Assembly (NCBI GenBank): GCA_019744775.1 | Contig: JAIETZ010000001.1 | Location: 310,001-374,000, forward strand | From: Candidatus Obscuribacterales bacterium | Lineage (GTDB): Bacteria > Cyanobacteriota > Vampirovibrionia > Obscuribacterales > Obscuribacteraceae | Direction of reading: 5' to 3' | Length of the DNA stretch: 64,000 nt | In this document: positions 37,219 through 46,853 of the stretch, in pieces | Numbering within the stretch: position 1 is the stretch's first letter | Layout of the letters: every line of letters starts with the position of its first letter | Notes under the pieces: generated by a model | The model's input: the letters and a program-made list of their open reading frames with translations, nothing else | The model's database searches: none | Told to the model about the DNA's origin: nothing | Position numbers and translations under genes: made by a program

Positions 37219-38427
37219 TTATTCTTCTTGGTCAGACTGCGTTGGACCTTCAGATGGGTAATCGCCAACCTTTACATTGGCAGGAATTAGTTTTCCGCTT
37301 CGTAAAATGAGCATGTTTACTGATTCGCCTACTTTGTGCGCGCGAACTAGACCCTGTACTTCCTTAGATGTTTTAACAGACTGCCCATCAACGCGTTCAA
37401 TCAGATCACCTTGCTGCAACCCTGCTTGATCAGCAGGTGAATTTGTTGCCACTTGAGCAACAACTACTCCTTGCGCACCGTTTGACAGACCGAGAGAGCG
37501 AGCCAATTTTTCATCGAGCTCTTGCATATAGACACCTATATAAGGTCTTTGAATACTGCCTCCTGCCAGAAGTTGGCTTATCACGTCCTTAGCACTGTCG
37601 ATGGGAATGGCAAAACCAATGTTTTGCGCATCACTGCGAATAGCCGTGTTGATACCAATAACTTCTCCATGAATATTAAGCAATGGGCCACCTGAATTGC
37701 CTGGGTTAATGGCGGCATCGGTTTGAATAAGTTCAACATTGTTATTTAAGTCGGCAAGTGAGCGACCAAGAGCCGAAACAATTCCTAATGTCACCGTATG
37801 ATCCAGTCCCAACGGACTGCCTATGGCAATAGCCCAATCGCCCGGACGCAATGCTTTACTGGAACCAAAGCGCGCAACCGGCAAATCTTGAGCGTCAATT
37901 TTAACAAGAGCCAGATCGGTGAAACTATCGCGCCCTACAACTTTGCCTTTAAAGACTTGTTTATCATTAAGCGTCACCTTAATAGCGGTTGCATTTTTTA
38001 CAACGTGATTATTAGTCAGAATATAACCGTCCTTGCGCACGATCACACCAGAACCTGATCCGCGACTTTCAAAACGTCTGGGTTCCTGGGGCAAACCCTG
38101 AAATCCCGGTCCAAAGAAAAATTCAAAATTGCCGAAGCCGCGCCCATTATGAAAAACATCACGCGGCATGGACACAGACATTTGCGTATCGATATTAACG
38201 ACACTGGGAGCAGCTGACTCAGCGATATCAGCAATGGCGTTGTCACCAATTTTAAGTGTGATAGCCGGTCCGCCTGATTCAGTAACTGTTGCCGATACTT
38301 TTGGCGCAGTATTTTTGACACTCTTATTAGGCAAAATAAAATAGCCCAAGCCGATGCCGATTATGAGCGTTAAAAGCACTGTGATAAACCACAAGATAGG
38401 ACCATTCGATTTGTCAGTCTTATCCAT
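37219..38427 (-). CDS. HtrA/DegP-type periplasmic serine protease with one PDZ domain
   Basis: 402 residues: an N-terminal membrane anchor (ILWFITVLLTLIIGIGLGYF), a trypsin-like S1C domain with His in LTNNHVVKNA, Asp in DSFTDLALVKI and Ser in GNSGGPLL, then one PDZ domain (about 300-390). The catalytic triad is intact. It degrades or refolds damaged periplasmic proteins. AAGGAG lies 11 bases before the ATG. The single PDZ and the anchor make it DegS/HhoA-like rather than DegP proper. Confidence 0.95.
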   Translation of the reverse strand: MDKTDKSNGPILWFITVLLTLIIGIGLGYFILPNKSVKNTAPKVSATVTESGGPAITLKIGDNAIADIAESAAPSVVNIDTQMSVSMPRDVFHNGRGFGNFEFFFGPGFQGLPQEPRRFESRGSGSGVIVRKDGYILTNNHVVKNATAIKVTLNDKQVFKGKVVGRDSFTDLALVKIDAQDLPVARFGSSKALRPGDWAIAIGSPLGLDHTVTLGIVSALGRSLADLNNNVELIQTDAAINPGNSGGPLLNIHGEVIGINTAIRSDAQNIGFAIPIDSAKDVISQLLAGGSIQRPYIGVYMQELDEKLARSLGLSNGAQGVVVAQVATNSPADQAGLQQGDLIERVDGQSVKTSKEVQGLVRAHKVGESVNMLILRSGKLIPANVKVGDYPSEGPTQSDQEE

Positions 38428-38593
38428 TTCTGTGTTTTCTCCTTAAGACCCGCGGCCGTATAAAAGCCCATCATAGCAATGCTGACAATTTTCAGCATGG
38501 CTTTTATAACTTAATGCAAAACCTATTCTTGACATTAACAAAAGACTCAACATTTAGCGCACATATATAATTGCCCTGAACTTGAGGTGAACC

Positions 38594-40744
38594 ATGTCCG
38601 GCATACTGAAAATCCTGAACTCGAAAAAACTGGCAATTTGTCTTGTGACACTAGCCTGTTTAGCCCTTTACTTGCCTTTTCTAAATGCGCCGGCACATTT
38701 AGACGACCAGTTTCTAATTAACTGGCTCACTCATCTGAAAGATGACGGCTCGGCATTTATGCAATGGGCAGGACCTGATAAGCCTGACGCCTGGGGCCCG
38801 TTTATGCACTTTTGGTTTTTCGCCAAAGCTGTCTTTATCAAAAAATCAATTTGGCTGTGGCGTTTTACCGGACTGCTAATACATGTCCTGGCAAGTCTTA
38901 GCGTCTATTTAATTGTCAAACGAATAACGAAGGAAAATTCCACACTAGTAGCTATATCGGCCGCACTTTTATTTGCTGTTTATCCTCTGCATCCGGAAGC
39001 TGTCTTCTGGATAAGCGGCAAGGCTTCTGAATTAAGTGCTCTGTTTTTCCTCATCTCCACCTATGCTTTTTTGAGAGGGAAGGAAAACAAAATATGGTTG
39101 GCAGGCGCGCTTCTCCTCTTAATTTTAGGCTTCACCGCGCAGGCTTATTTTGCCGTTTCCAGCCATGTCTTTTCGTTCAGCGAGTGGTATCAATTACTGC
39201 GCAATTTATTTTTCCCGATAAACAATGAAATTGTGCCGAAGTATCCACGCGAATACCGCTTTATGTATTTCCTTATTGCACCGGCACTTGTAGGATTTGT
39301 CGCAGCTATTTGGAAAAACAAACGATTCGGCATATATGCACTTATAACATTCATTGTGCTTGTAGTTCTTGTTTTGCCCTATGTAGGTGTTGCTGCCGAC
39401 CTGCGCAACCTATACGGCAGCCGCTGGCTTTACCTGGCGTCTTTTCCTGCTTGCTTGCTCCTAACCTATATCCTCACAAGCTTTACTTTTATCGCAAAGA
39501 AATTTCAGCCCGTGACAGTGACAGTAAGCTCCATCTTTGTTCTCTTGCTTGTCCTATTCTTTTGCCGCCTGACCTGGCAACAAAACTCTTCTTACAGAGC
39601 CAATACTCACGTATTGCAAAGCATTCAAAAATCAGTGCAAGTAGTTGTTGCCAAAGAGGGTTCACCCTACGTATTCATCAGGGATTTACCTAGAAATGTA
39701 TCTGTCGTACCTGCACCGGAAGAATATTCTGTTGCCGCACTTGATGGACAATCAGAATTACTGTCAGCCTGGGTTGTACCTTCTGAAAGACTCAAGCGCA
39801 GCCTGCAAGAAGGAAAAAACATTGGCTCAAGTTTGCGCTGGGACAAAGATTTTCTAAGTCTTGTCGGATTCGACTTAACACCTGACAAAAATAGCCTGCA
39901 AGAACTCGATGGCCCATCAATTGTGGCGCGCATGATGCCCGGACTAATCTTTTACCGCACAGCTTCTTATGACGAACCAAATAAATTGCTTGTTTTAGAA
40001 TCCAATTCCACAGTAAGCGGACCTGCCGTAAGGTTGTCTGCAGACGGTCTGAGTCCAATAGACAGCGATGTATTTTACATAGAAGCACGCATCAATGCGC
40101 CTGCTGTTTCAGCCAATCAAGAAGTAGAACTTTATTGGACAACAAGATTATTAGATGACTACAACCGACAAGACAGACGGAGTTTTACCCAGGCTTTTAC
40201 AAATGACGGGCAGTTTCATCGTTACTATCTGCCTTTGAGCGCAGCAGGCTATTTTACTAACGGCACCATAGCAGCTCTCACGCTAGGTTTTCCAGCAGGA
40301 TCCAAAGTTTGGATTAAGAATATTGGTGTGACCACAACAGAAAAGCTGAAGGCTCAATTGTCCATTGATCCGCTATCTATCAAGCCTGGAGCCGACTTTG
40401 TAAGCCCCTATTATAAATATCCGCAAACTGCTGAATTAGGCTTAGTGCAAATTGGTCCGCAAGACGACCTTGTCCTCAATTACTCTGTATCAAACATTGA
40501 AGGAGCAACGGGAGCCATAGTTGAAATATCTCAACCCAATGAATTTTTCCAAAACCCCAACGGCAATAAATTATCAGCCGCCTGCTTTAAGCAAATCCCT
40601 GTTAGCGGGTTAGAGGGCAAATGGACGCTCAAAAGAAGCGACCTTAAGTCCTCTGGTGTTTACAGTATTCGCTTGATTGCCACAGCCGCCAATAACCTAC
40701 CGGCAGGCAATTTTTCAGACTCTATTAACTGCCTTGCCAGATAG
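38594..40744 (+). CDS. GT-C-like multi-spanning membrane protein with C-terminal soluble domain
   Basis: 716 residues. Residues 1-330 carry about nine helices. HLDDQ after helix 1 and YPLHPEAVFWISGKASELSA resemble GT-C glycosyltransferases such as the TMTC/O-mannosyltransferase group, in which an acidic residue after helix 1 is catalytic. The C-terminal half (about 330-716) is soluble, beta-rich and of no known family. Donor and acceptor cannot be predicted. GAGGTG lies four bases before the ATG. Confidence 0.7.
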   Translation: MSGILKILNSKKLAICLVTLACLALYLPFLNAPAHLDDQFLINWLTHLKDDGSAFMQWAGPDKPDAWGPFMHFWFFAKAVFIKKSIWLWRFTGLLIHVLASLSVYLIVKRITKENSTLVAISAALLFAVYPLHPEAVFWISGKASELSALFFLISTYAFLRGKENKIWLAGALLLLILGFTAQAYFAVSSHVFSFSEWYQLLRNLFFPINNEIVPKYPREYRFMYFLIAPALVGFVAAIWKNKRFGIYALITFIVLVVLVLPYVGVAADLRNLYGSRWLYLASFPACLLLTYILTSFTFIAKKFQPVTVTVSSIFVLLLVLFFCRLTWQQNSSYRANTHVLQSIQKSVQVVVAKEGSPYVFIRDLPRNVSVVPAPEEYSVAALDGQSELLSAWVVPSERLKRSLQEGKNIGSSLRWDKDFLSLVGFDLTPDKNSLQELDGPSIVARMMPGLIFYRTASYDEPNKLLVLESNSTVSGPAVRLSADGLSPIDSDVFYIEARINAPAVSANQEVELYWTTRLLDDYNRQDRRSFTQAFTNDGQFHRYYLPLSAAGYFTNGTIAALTLGFPAGSKVWIKNIGVTTTEKLKAQLSIDPLSIKPGADFVSPYYKYPQTAELGLVQIGPQDDLVLNYSVSNIEGATGAIVEISQPNEFFQNPNGNKLSAACFKQIPVSGLEGKWTLKRSDLKSSGVYSIRLIATAANNLPAGNFSDSINCLAR

Positions 40745-40768
40745 TTACTAGGCTTGTATTCTCGAGAC

Positions 40769-41182
40769 ATGCAACCTGAAATCGACATGAAATATCTCAT
40801 CTTTGCCTGGCAAGATGAATCACCGGATCACAATTACTACCTGGATATTGAGCTAGGCAGCGTGCAATTCTTGCAACGCGACTTAAAAGACTTGCGGGAC
40901 CTAACTGATGAGTTGGAAACACATAGCCGACGATTTTTATATCTGCCCAAGCCCAAATTGTCCGAATTAAAAGCCGACATTTCCGATTTTATTGAAACCA
41001 TGAGCGATACACACTTAAAAAACATCGCTACAATAGCTTTTGAGAGCCCGGATCTTTCAGGAGCCTTTAAGAAGATTCTTGCAAGCAATAAAGACGAACT
41101 TAACCGCTGGCTGGAATTTCGAGACAACCGCGTAAGGGAGCGCATTGAAGAGTGGTTAAAAGCAAATTTCGTACAAACGTAA
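40769..41182 (+). CDS. UPF0158-family protein
   Basis: 137 residues. YYLDIELGSVQFL at the start and LNRWLEFRDNRVRERIEEWL at the end fit the uncharacterised UPF0158 family. ATG at 40769 is preferred to a TTG 15 bases upstream, although no strong ribosome-binding site is seen. Function unknown. The 3' end overlaps the next gene by 31 bases, indicating co-transcription. Confidence 0.7.
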   Translation: MQPEIDMKYLIFAWQDESPDHNYYLDIELGSVQFLQRDLKDLRDLTDELETHSRRFLYLPKPKLSELKADISDFIETMSDTHLKNIATIAFESPDLSGAFKKILASNKDELNRWLEFRDNRVRERIEEWLKANFVQT

Positions 41183-42033
41183 TTCTTCTTGTAGGAATGC
41201 TGGCAACACTACTAACCGGTTGTGGCGACCTATCGCAGCTGACAGGCGGTCTATTAGGAGGCAATAAAGAGCCGCTGACAGGCGAATGGACTATGGGTTA
41301 TCAAAACAATGATCAGGTAACAAAGGCCAAAGTCCGCTTGAAGCAGAAAGGCGAAAAGTTTGTCGGCGTCGGACAAGAAGAGCAAGGTCGCAAATTTAAA
41401 ATCCTCGACGGCTCTATTAATAAAGACGGGCAACTCACCTTCAATAAAGCATACGTTGATCAAAAACCTAGTGAGGTCAATCTGGTTGTCACCTACACAG
41501 GCGTAATGCAAATGCTCAACGATCCTGATTACAAAGGACCTTATTTAACTGGTCAATACCAATCAGTCTCGCAAGCAGGAACTCTTTCAGGCGAATGGGA
41601 AGCACAACTGACAAATGCACCCAAGGGCGATGCCGCACCGACACCACCTGCCGAGCCCACGCAACAACAAGCACCAGACAGCACCATATCTGATACCAAA
41701 GCGCCGGACTTATCCGGCAAATGGAATATTGCTTTCCGCCACAATTTCAAGATTATTAAGTCGACAATGTTCATTGAACAAGACGGAGACAAATTGCATG
41801 GACATGGTGTCGATACCAATACCAATGAAAGATTTGTCATAGAAAAGGGCTGGTATAACTTTCCTAAAGTTACGATCGTTAGGAAATATACAAAAGGTAA
41901 GGATGCGGCAAGCACGCGCTCCTGGACCTACAAGGGCGAGGTTTCTATTGTTAAGGATGCCGATTATCAAGGCCCTTACATGAAAGGCGAATTTCAGGGT
42001 GGCGGCGACTGGGAAGGCCAACAAGTCAAGTGA
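41152..42033 (+). CDS. Lipoprotein with two copies of a beta-rich domain
   Basis: 293 residues, GTG start. Lipobox LLTGC follows a hydrophobic segment (VILLVGMLATLLTGC). The mature protein has two related units: LTGEWTMGYQNN... with DPDYKGPYLTGQYQ, and LSGKWNIAFRHN... with DADYQGPYMKGEFQ, joined by a Pro/Gln-rich linker. These repeats probably form beta-sandwich or barrel domains. The family is not recognised. The gene begins inside the end of the UPF0158 gene. Confidence 0.75.
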   Translation: MVKSKFRTNVILLVGMLATLLTGCGDLSQLTGGLLGGNKEPLTGEWTMGYQNNDQVTKAKVRLKQKGEKFVGVGQEEQGRKFKILDGSINKDGQLTFNKAYVDQKPSEVNLVVTYTGVMQMLNDPDYKGPYLTGQYQSVSQAGTLSGEWEAQLTNAPKGDAAPTPPAEPTQQQAPDSTISDTKAPDLSGKWNIAFRHNFKIIKSTMFIEQDGDKLHGHGVDTNTNERFVIEKGWYNFPKVTIVRKYTKGKDAASTRSWTYKGEVSIVKDADYQGPYMKGEFQGGGDWEGQQVK

Positions 42034-42200
42034 CAGTTTCCAAGAGAAGCGCTGAGAAACCTTTTAGGTCACGCCAAGATCCTGCCATTTGATATCTGCT
42101 AACCTAGTTCGGCTGTCAGTAACTACTGGCATCACACAGATGCATGGCTATTGCCTACAGCCAATGCGAGTCATGGATTTTCTTTGGATTTTCAATACAT

Positions 42201-43604
42201 ATGCCTTCGGTATCTCGTGCTTTTTTAGCAGTCTCACTTATCTTGTCAGCTTATTTGCCACTGCCGGCTCAATCTGCCGATCCGGCACCGGATGAAAACG
42301 GCAATATGCGCATGAGCGGTTTGCTCATGCCTGTTTTTGATCAGCTGGAAGAAGAAAAGACATTACAGACGGCTCAAGCAACACAATCAACGCAAATTAA
42401 CGACGAAATAGAAGATGTAAACGAAGCAAGTTGTGTCTTCAACTTGCGCGCTATGAAATCTGAGGGTGATTCTCGTTGGTCACTGCCTATTTATGGTCAG
42501 TTAAGCAAAGCAACATCGCTTATTCGCACAGCCAAGCGCGTCATTTTAAATGAACCAGCCAAGCAGGAAATTCCGCAACTGGAAATAGGCATATCTCTTT
42601 CAGATCAACACACAAAGATAAGCCAGAGTATCGACAACTTACTTGACTGTGCACTCAACAATGACGATAAGACAAGTTCGCTAAATAAGGCTGTCTATCA
42701 CTACAACAAGCCTTTGCAAAAGGCTTTTGCCGAAGTAAAAGACGGTGCTGACTACTTAGTGCCTTATCGCGGCTTTGGACCGTCTGCTGAAGCCGGCAAC
42801 ATCATCCTTGGTGAGAAGATAAAAGTTAAAAGCCGCGCATCGGCCGAATACGCCAAGCAAAAGCATATCGATGAAAAACATTTGGAAGTAGTAAGCAACA
42901 TCTCACAAATTGCTATGGGGCTGGGCATGTCCGACAAAGTACGCGGCGCCCAAGTTGTTGAATCCGGAAAGACTTCCCTTGTTGCTTTGGTCGGGCAAGA
43001 TGAAGCCGACAAGACAATTGCCATGCTCAAGAGTTGGGCAAAAGACATAGATGTGCCTCAAGAAGTATTTGCGCAAGGTCCATGGGACGTACAGGCTCGT
43101 CAGGAAAAACTAAAAACTGTTGTCTCGACATCACTAGATAATGATCCTGTTGTCGGCGAAATTAAACGCCGCCTGCACAAATACAATCAGAAAAGCAAAT
43201 TCTCCATGGTAACTTCGCAAGTTGTGCAGACGACTCTAGGTGTTGCTGCCATGACGCCGACATTTATTGGTCCGGCGGCAAAAGTAGCCTTGCTTTCTTT
43301 TGTCATGGCCACAGGCGGTCCTGAGTCTTGCAAGCTAATGAAAGAGCTTTACTTGGACAAGCGCTTTGAAAGCCGCTGCCAGGTCACAACAGAAGAAGCG
43401 CATTTGGCAGTGGAAAACTATCACATTGCAGTGCTCACAAAAAATCCTGTCTTGTTGGCATTTTCTGAATCCATGATTGCCGATATGGCAGGGCGTGCCT
43501 CAGTCAAGAAAGTCCTTGGCTTGGAAGTACTGGCTTACGCAACTGAAGTCAGTCCGGATAAAGGTCCGGAAATAGTACAATCATCAGCAGTCAAAACCCA
43601 ATAG
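42201..43604 (+). CDS. Large secreted protein of unknown function
   Basis: 467 residues from ATG at 42201, chosen because it gives a clean signal peptide (MPSVSRAFLAVSLILSAYLP, cut near AQSA); an upstream ATG at 42144 would put a poor leader in front. The mature protein is mainly helical, with a hydrophobic hairpin near the C-terminus (VVQTTLGVAAMTPTFIGPAA). No motif recognised. It may be in one operon with yqeY, nine bases downstream. Confidence 0.65.
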   Translation: MPSVSRAFLAVSLILSAYLPLPAQSADPAPDENGNMRMSGLLMPVFDQLEEEKTLQTAQATQSTQINDEIEDVNEASCVFNLRAMKSEGDSRWSLPIYGQLSKATSLIRTAKRVILNEPAKQEIPQLEIGISLSDQHTKISQSIDNLLDCALNNDDKTSSLNKAVYHYNKPLQKAFAEVKDGADYLVPYRGFGPSAEAGNIILGEKIKVKSRASAEYAKQKHIDEKHLEVVSNISQIAMGLGMSDKVRGAQVVESGKTSLVALVGQDEADKTIAMLKSWAKDIDVPQEVFAQGPWDVQARQEKLKTVVSTSLDNDPVVGEIKRRLHKYNQKSKFSMVTSQVVQTTLGVAAMTPTFIGPAAKVALLSFVMATGGPESCKLMKELYLDKRFESRCQVTTEEAHLAVENYHIAVLTKNPVLLAFSESMIADMAGRASVKKVLGLEVLAYATEVSPDKGPEIVQSSAVKTQ

Positions 43605-43613
43605 AGTCAAGAT

Positions 43614-44057
43614 ATGAGTCTTAAAGAACAAATTTCCAGCGATCTAAAACAAGCAATGAAGGATCGCGACCAGTTGCGTATAGACACATTGCGCTCGATT
43701 CTTTCAGCCTTTACCTATAAAAGAGTGGAAACGGGCAAAGAAGAGTTAACAGCAGATGAAGAATTGGCTGTCGTCGCCAAGCAAGTAAAGCAGCGTACTG
43801 ATGCCATTACCGAATTTTCCAAAGCGCAAAGGGCAGATTTGCTCGAAAAAGAGCAGAAGGAAAAGGACATCTTGGTGAAATATCTACCTGCTCAAAAATC
43901 CGACGCTGAAATTAGAGAAATAGTACGCGGAATAATTTCGGCAATACCTGAAGGCGAGCGCAATCAAGGCAATGCCATGAAACTAGTCATGCCGCAATTA
44001 AAAGGTCTTGCCGACGGCAATTTGGTCAGACAAATAGTAACTGAAGAACTTTCTTAG
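43614..44057 (+). CDS. yqeY: GatB/YqeY-domain protein
   Basis: 147 residues, the usual length. SLKEQISSDLKQAMKDRDQL and RIDTLRSILSA at the N-terminus and GNAMKLVMPQLKGLADG near the end are typical of YqeY. The C-terminal helical domain is shared with GatB of the tRNA amidotransferase, so a tRNA-related role is assumed but not proven for the family. Confidence 0.93.
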   Translation: MSLKEQISSDLKQAMKDRDQLRIDTLRSILSAFTYKRVETGKEELTADEELAVVAKQVKQRTDAITEFSKAQRADLLEKEQKEKDILVKYLPAQKSDAEIREIVRGIISAIPEGERNQGNAMKLVMPQLKGLADGNLVRQIVTEELS

Positions 44058-44080
44058 TCGCGCAAGCGCACAGCGAAAGC

Positions 44081-44386
44081 CTACATCAGATCGGTGCAAA
44101 GATATGAGCCGCCTTTTTGCACTCTTTTAGGTGTGTTAGGTTCATCGGGATCAAGACTTGTTTGAGAACCTTGAGGATTTTTTGCCACAACACCTCTGAA
44201 TTGCCAGTAAGCCATAGCCATTGGGCTTAAAATTGGCTATAGGAGAACTTGTCACAAAGCCATCTTTAATTGTCTTGCAGCCTGTAGCTTTAACAAAGCG
44301 CGAGAACTCGTGACTAGTTACTTCCGTTCCGGTAAAGACTTCTCGTTTGCTCCCATCGTAAACAAGCCGGGCTTAAGCCAAATCAT
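44081..44386 (-). pseudogene. Decayed formylglycine-generating enzyme (FGE-sulfatase/SUMF1) gene
   Basis: Three fragments in different frames read as pieces of one FGE-type protein. MIWLKPGLFTMGANEKSLPE (from 44386) is the family N-terminal block WxxxGxFxMG. GTEVTSHEFSRFVKATGC then matches EVTNxEFxxFVxATG. Near the end NPQGSQTSLDPDEPNTPKRV followed by QKGGSYLCTD matches the C-terminal block DPDEPxxxKRVxRGGSFLC. Between the second and third fragments most of the roughly 250-residue domain is missing, and stops and frameshifts separate the parts. The gene is thus dead. It lies just downstream of ovoA, whose middle domain is a distant FGE relative, but these motifs are those of a true FGE. Confidence 0.85.
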
Positions 44387-44433
44387 GTCCGAATCTGTCC
44401 CAGCTAGAAAACGTATGCAACACAGCAACAACT

Positions 44434-46827
44434 TCATTTGCGACGCCAAATGGTTGCCAGAGACACAATGTATTGATACTTTCTCTTGTGCTCTCGTATT
44501 AGAAGCGGCATGTCTTCTCTATGCACAAGTTCAAAATTTTCTGAGAGCGCTTCTTTTAATGCTTCTTCTGAAAGCTTGGCGTCGCCCTTCTCATCGTAAT
44601 AGCCACCCAACCAGACATCTTTCGGTGTAAATTGCTCCATCCATGTAAATGGAGTTGTGAGCATAAGCAGTCCGCCTTTGCGCACAACTGCAAGTTCGCC
44701 TGCCATGCGCGAAAGCAAAGCACTTGGGCTAGGCAGACGACAAAGGACATTAGCTATGAGAACAGCATCAAAGTCAACATATTCAGGCGGCAAAGAGCAG
44801 GCATCCGCACGCCTGAAATTGATATTACGAACCTTGTCTTTTTCTACTTGGGCAGTTCTTTGTTCATATAGCTCGCCCTCTGCCAGCACGCGATAAGCGT
44901 AATGCCCCTCACTCTGCAGAATTTTTGCAGTGTCAATAAAGGCTTCGCTTAAATCAATTGCCTCGACATGTTTAAAACTGCGAGCCAAAGCAAATGCCGA
45001 ACCGCCAACTGCACAACCAATGTCTAAGACCTTGTCGTGAGAAATAGCCAACTTGTCAGTCCACGTCGCTAAAAGGTCAGCACAACGTTTTGGGAAATTC
45101 AAAGCTGTCTTAGGTCCTAGTCCAAACGGCATTTGGTCATCATCGTCTCCAAAATGCAAGAGCATGTATTGATCAACAAGCATCTGTGTTTCATATTGGC
45201 TGGAAACCGTATTGGCATTTTCAACATGCTGCACTGAACCGTCGTCGCCATCCGGACAATATGCAAGACGGAATCCCGCGTGCTGGAAAAAGTGCGGGCG
45301 AAAATGAAAACGCGCCCAAGGCGTATCTTCATCACCCAGGCTGACAAAGGAGCCACCCATGATCATCTTATGCTCACCATCAAAGCAAGGCGTGCTGAAA
45401 TCATCGTAATAACGATGCACCTTGAAGCCAGGCAATGGATTGAAATCGTCTTCCAGCCATTGCCAGACATTACCAAAAACATCACTACAAGCAAGTCCAA
45501 AAGCATCAAGCGCATTAACGGATGACTCTGAGCCGTAATGCAAATTGGTGTTGTGTAACGGAGCAATTGCTAAATGCTCATCTTTGTCATCAATACCTAC
45601 AAGCTCACGCAAACGATGATGTTCGGCTTCAGTTATTAGCCTATAAGGCACTTTCGTTTTGTCCTTTAGTCCAAGCCAATTGGCATAAGCATGCGCCTCG
45701 TGGTAATTGACTATTGCCGGCCATGACCATTGCATAGGCACAAGCTCAAATATTGTGCGCAAGAGATAATCATGTGAACCTGATGGACCATTTTGATACC
45801 AAAAGGTCGGCCACTTGGCGTTGCGAAAAACACGCCACTGCCAGCCTTCTGCCGACCAGTATTGTTCATCGGTATAGCCACCATCGGCAACGAATTGCCA
45901 GAATTCTCCATTGCTTATTAGATGCTTGGTTGCCTTAAATTGGTGGACGTTGACACTGCGCTTACCATACTCGTTGTCCCAACCATAAGTCGGCCAATCT
46001 TTCGGCTTACCGATGTCGACTGAAGCAAAGGGCACATCAATAAATTCATTTGCCGGAAATTGTCTTTCGTAGCCTTCAGCCTCATAACTTTCATGAAAGT
46101 CGGGCCACTGCTGAGGTTTATGCACGAGATGCACAGGCAATTCTCTAACTAGAACAGATGAAGTCTCAAAATGAATGCGCTCATGTTCAAAGCCCATAAA
46201 TAATGCCCACAATGGACTATCTTGATTAATCAAGTCATGACCTGGATTTAGCCCTTCATTTGTTGCAATGACATGCACAACCGTCTTATAGACTTCTTTT
46301 CTGTATTGCCACATTTGATCAATTGAAGGCCATTCAATTTCATTTTTAGACATGTCGTCCCACGACATCTCATCAACACCTGTTTCAAACAGTCTTTCGT
46401 AGTAGGAGTTAATAGGCTCAGCGATTAGACCGCTTACTTGCAATTTGTTTATATAAAGTGAGGCAGGATGCCCATAATAAAACACCAGCGGATGTCTGAG
46501 CCCATGATACGGCGGTCTGTAGAAAGCCTCTTCTCCTAATAGTGATGAAAAGAGCACTTCTGTCAGTGTCCAACCATTATCGAAGTAATCGAGTACTTCT
46601 TGTCTTGTGCAAGTTTTCAAATTAGGAATAGGCAGCGCCTTCATTTTGCCATTGGGACAAACTCCCGGACACTGGCCAAAAAGAGGTGGCTTGCCTGTCC
46701 ACCAGCTTTCTTGACGTGGATAATTCAAATCAATTACAGACTTACCCAAATTAAGCTGCCAGCCCTGTGAGCTGTCTTCGACAGATTTACTCAAAAGCCC
46801 TAAATTTGGATTTCTACTTAAGCTCAT
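44434..46827 (-). CDS. ovoA: 5-histidylcysteine sulfoxide synthase / 4-mercaptohistidine N-methyltransferase (ovothiol A synthesis)
   Basis: 797 residues in the full OvoA layout: a DinB-like/FGE-like iron enzyme (about 1-490) with metal-binding His in YYGHPA and EHERIHFETS, the FGE-like block DVFGNVWQWLEDDF and MGGSFVSLGDEDTP, then a class I SAM methyltransferase (about 555-797) with VLDIGCAVGGSAFALA. OvoA joins cysteine and histidine with oxygen and the methyltransferase domain finishes ovothiol A, a redox-protective thiol. AGGATG lies about eight bases before the ATG. No ovoB (PLP lyase) is seen nearby. Confidence rests on the domain order and the conserved motifs. Confidence 0.9.
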   Translation of the reverse strand: MSLSRNPNLGLLSKSVEDSSQGWQLNLGKSVIDLNYPRQESWWTGKPPLFGQCPGVCPNGKMKALPIPNLKTCTRQEVLDYFDNGWTLTEVLFSSLLGEEAFYRPPYHGLRHPLVFYYGHPASLYINKLQVSGLIAEPINSYYERLFETGVDEMSWDDMSKNEIEWPSIDQMWQYRKEVYKTVVHVIATNEGLNPGHDLINQDSPLWALFMGFEHERIHFETSSVLVRELPVHLVHKPQQWPDFHESYEAEGYERQFPANEFIDVPFASVDIGKPKDWPTYGWDNEYGKRSVNVHQFKATKHLISNGEFWQFVADGGYTDEQYWSAEGWQWRVFRNAKWPTFWYQNGPSGSHDYLLRTIFELVPMQWSWPAIVNYHEAHAYANWLGLKDKTKVPYRLITEAEHHRLRELVGIDDKDEHLAIAPLHNTNLHYGSESSVNALDAFGLACSDVFGNVWQWLEDDFNPLPGFKVHRYYDDFSTPCFDGEHKMIMGGSFVSLGDEDTPWARFHFRPHFFQHAGFRLAYCPDGDDGSVQHVENANTVSSQYETQMLVDQYMLLHFGDDDDQMPFGLGPKTALNFPKRCADLLATWTDKLAISHDKVLDIGCAVGGSAFALARSFKHVEAIDLSEAFIDTAKILQSEGHYAYRVLAEGELYEQRTAQVEKDKVRNINFRRADACSLPPEYVDFDAVLIANVLCRLPSPSALLSRMAGELAVVRKGGLLMLTTPFTWMEQFTPKDVWLGGYYDEKGDAKLSEEALKEALSENFELVHREDMPLLIREHKRKYQYIVSLATIWRRK

Positions 46828-46853
46828 TAGCTATCATCCTACTTCAATATACT

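Noticed and set aside
42764-43048. Minus-strand frame inside the secreted protein gene
   Set aside because: The plus-strand gene has a signal peptide and a consistent protein pattern; the minus frame looks like a shadow.
44434-46827. EgtB/EgtD ergothioneine fusion
   Set aside because: The domain order and motifs fit OvoA, including the C-terminal methyltransferase in one chain; no EgtD-type methyltransferase block is seen.
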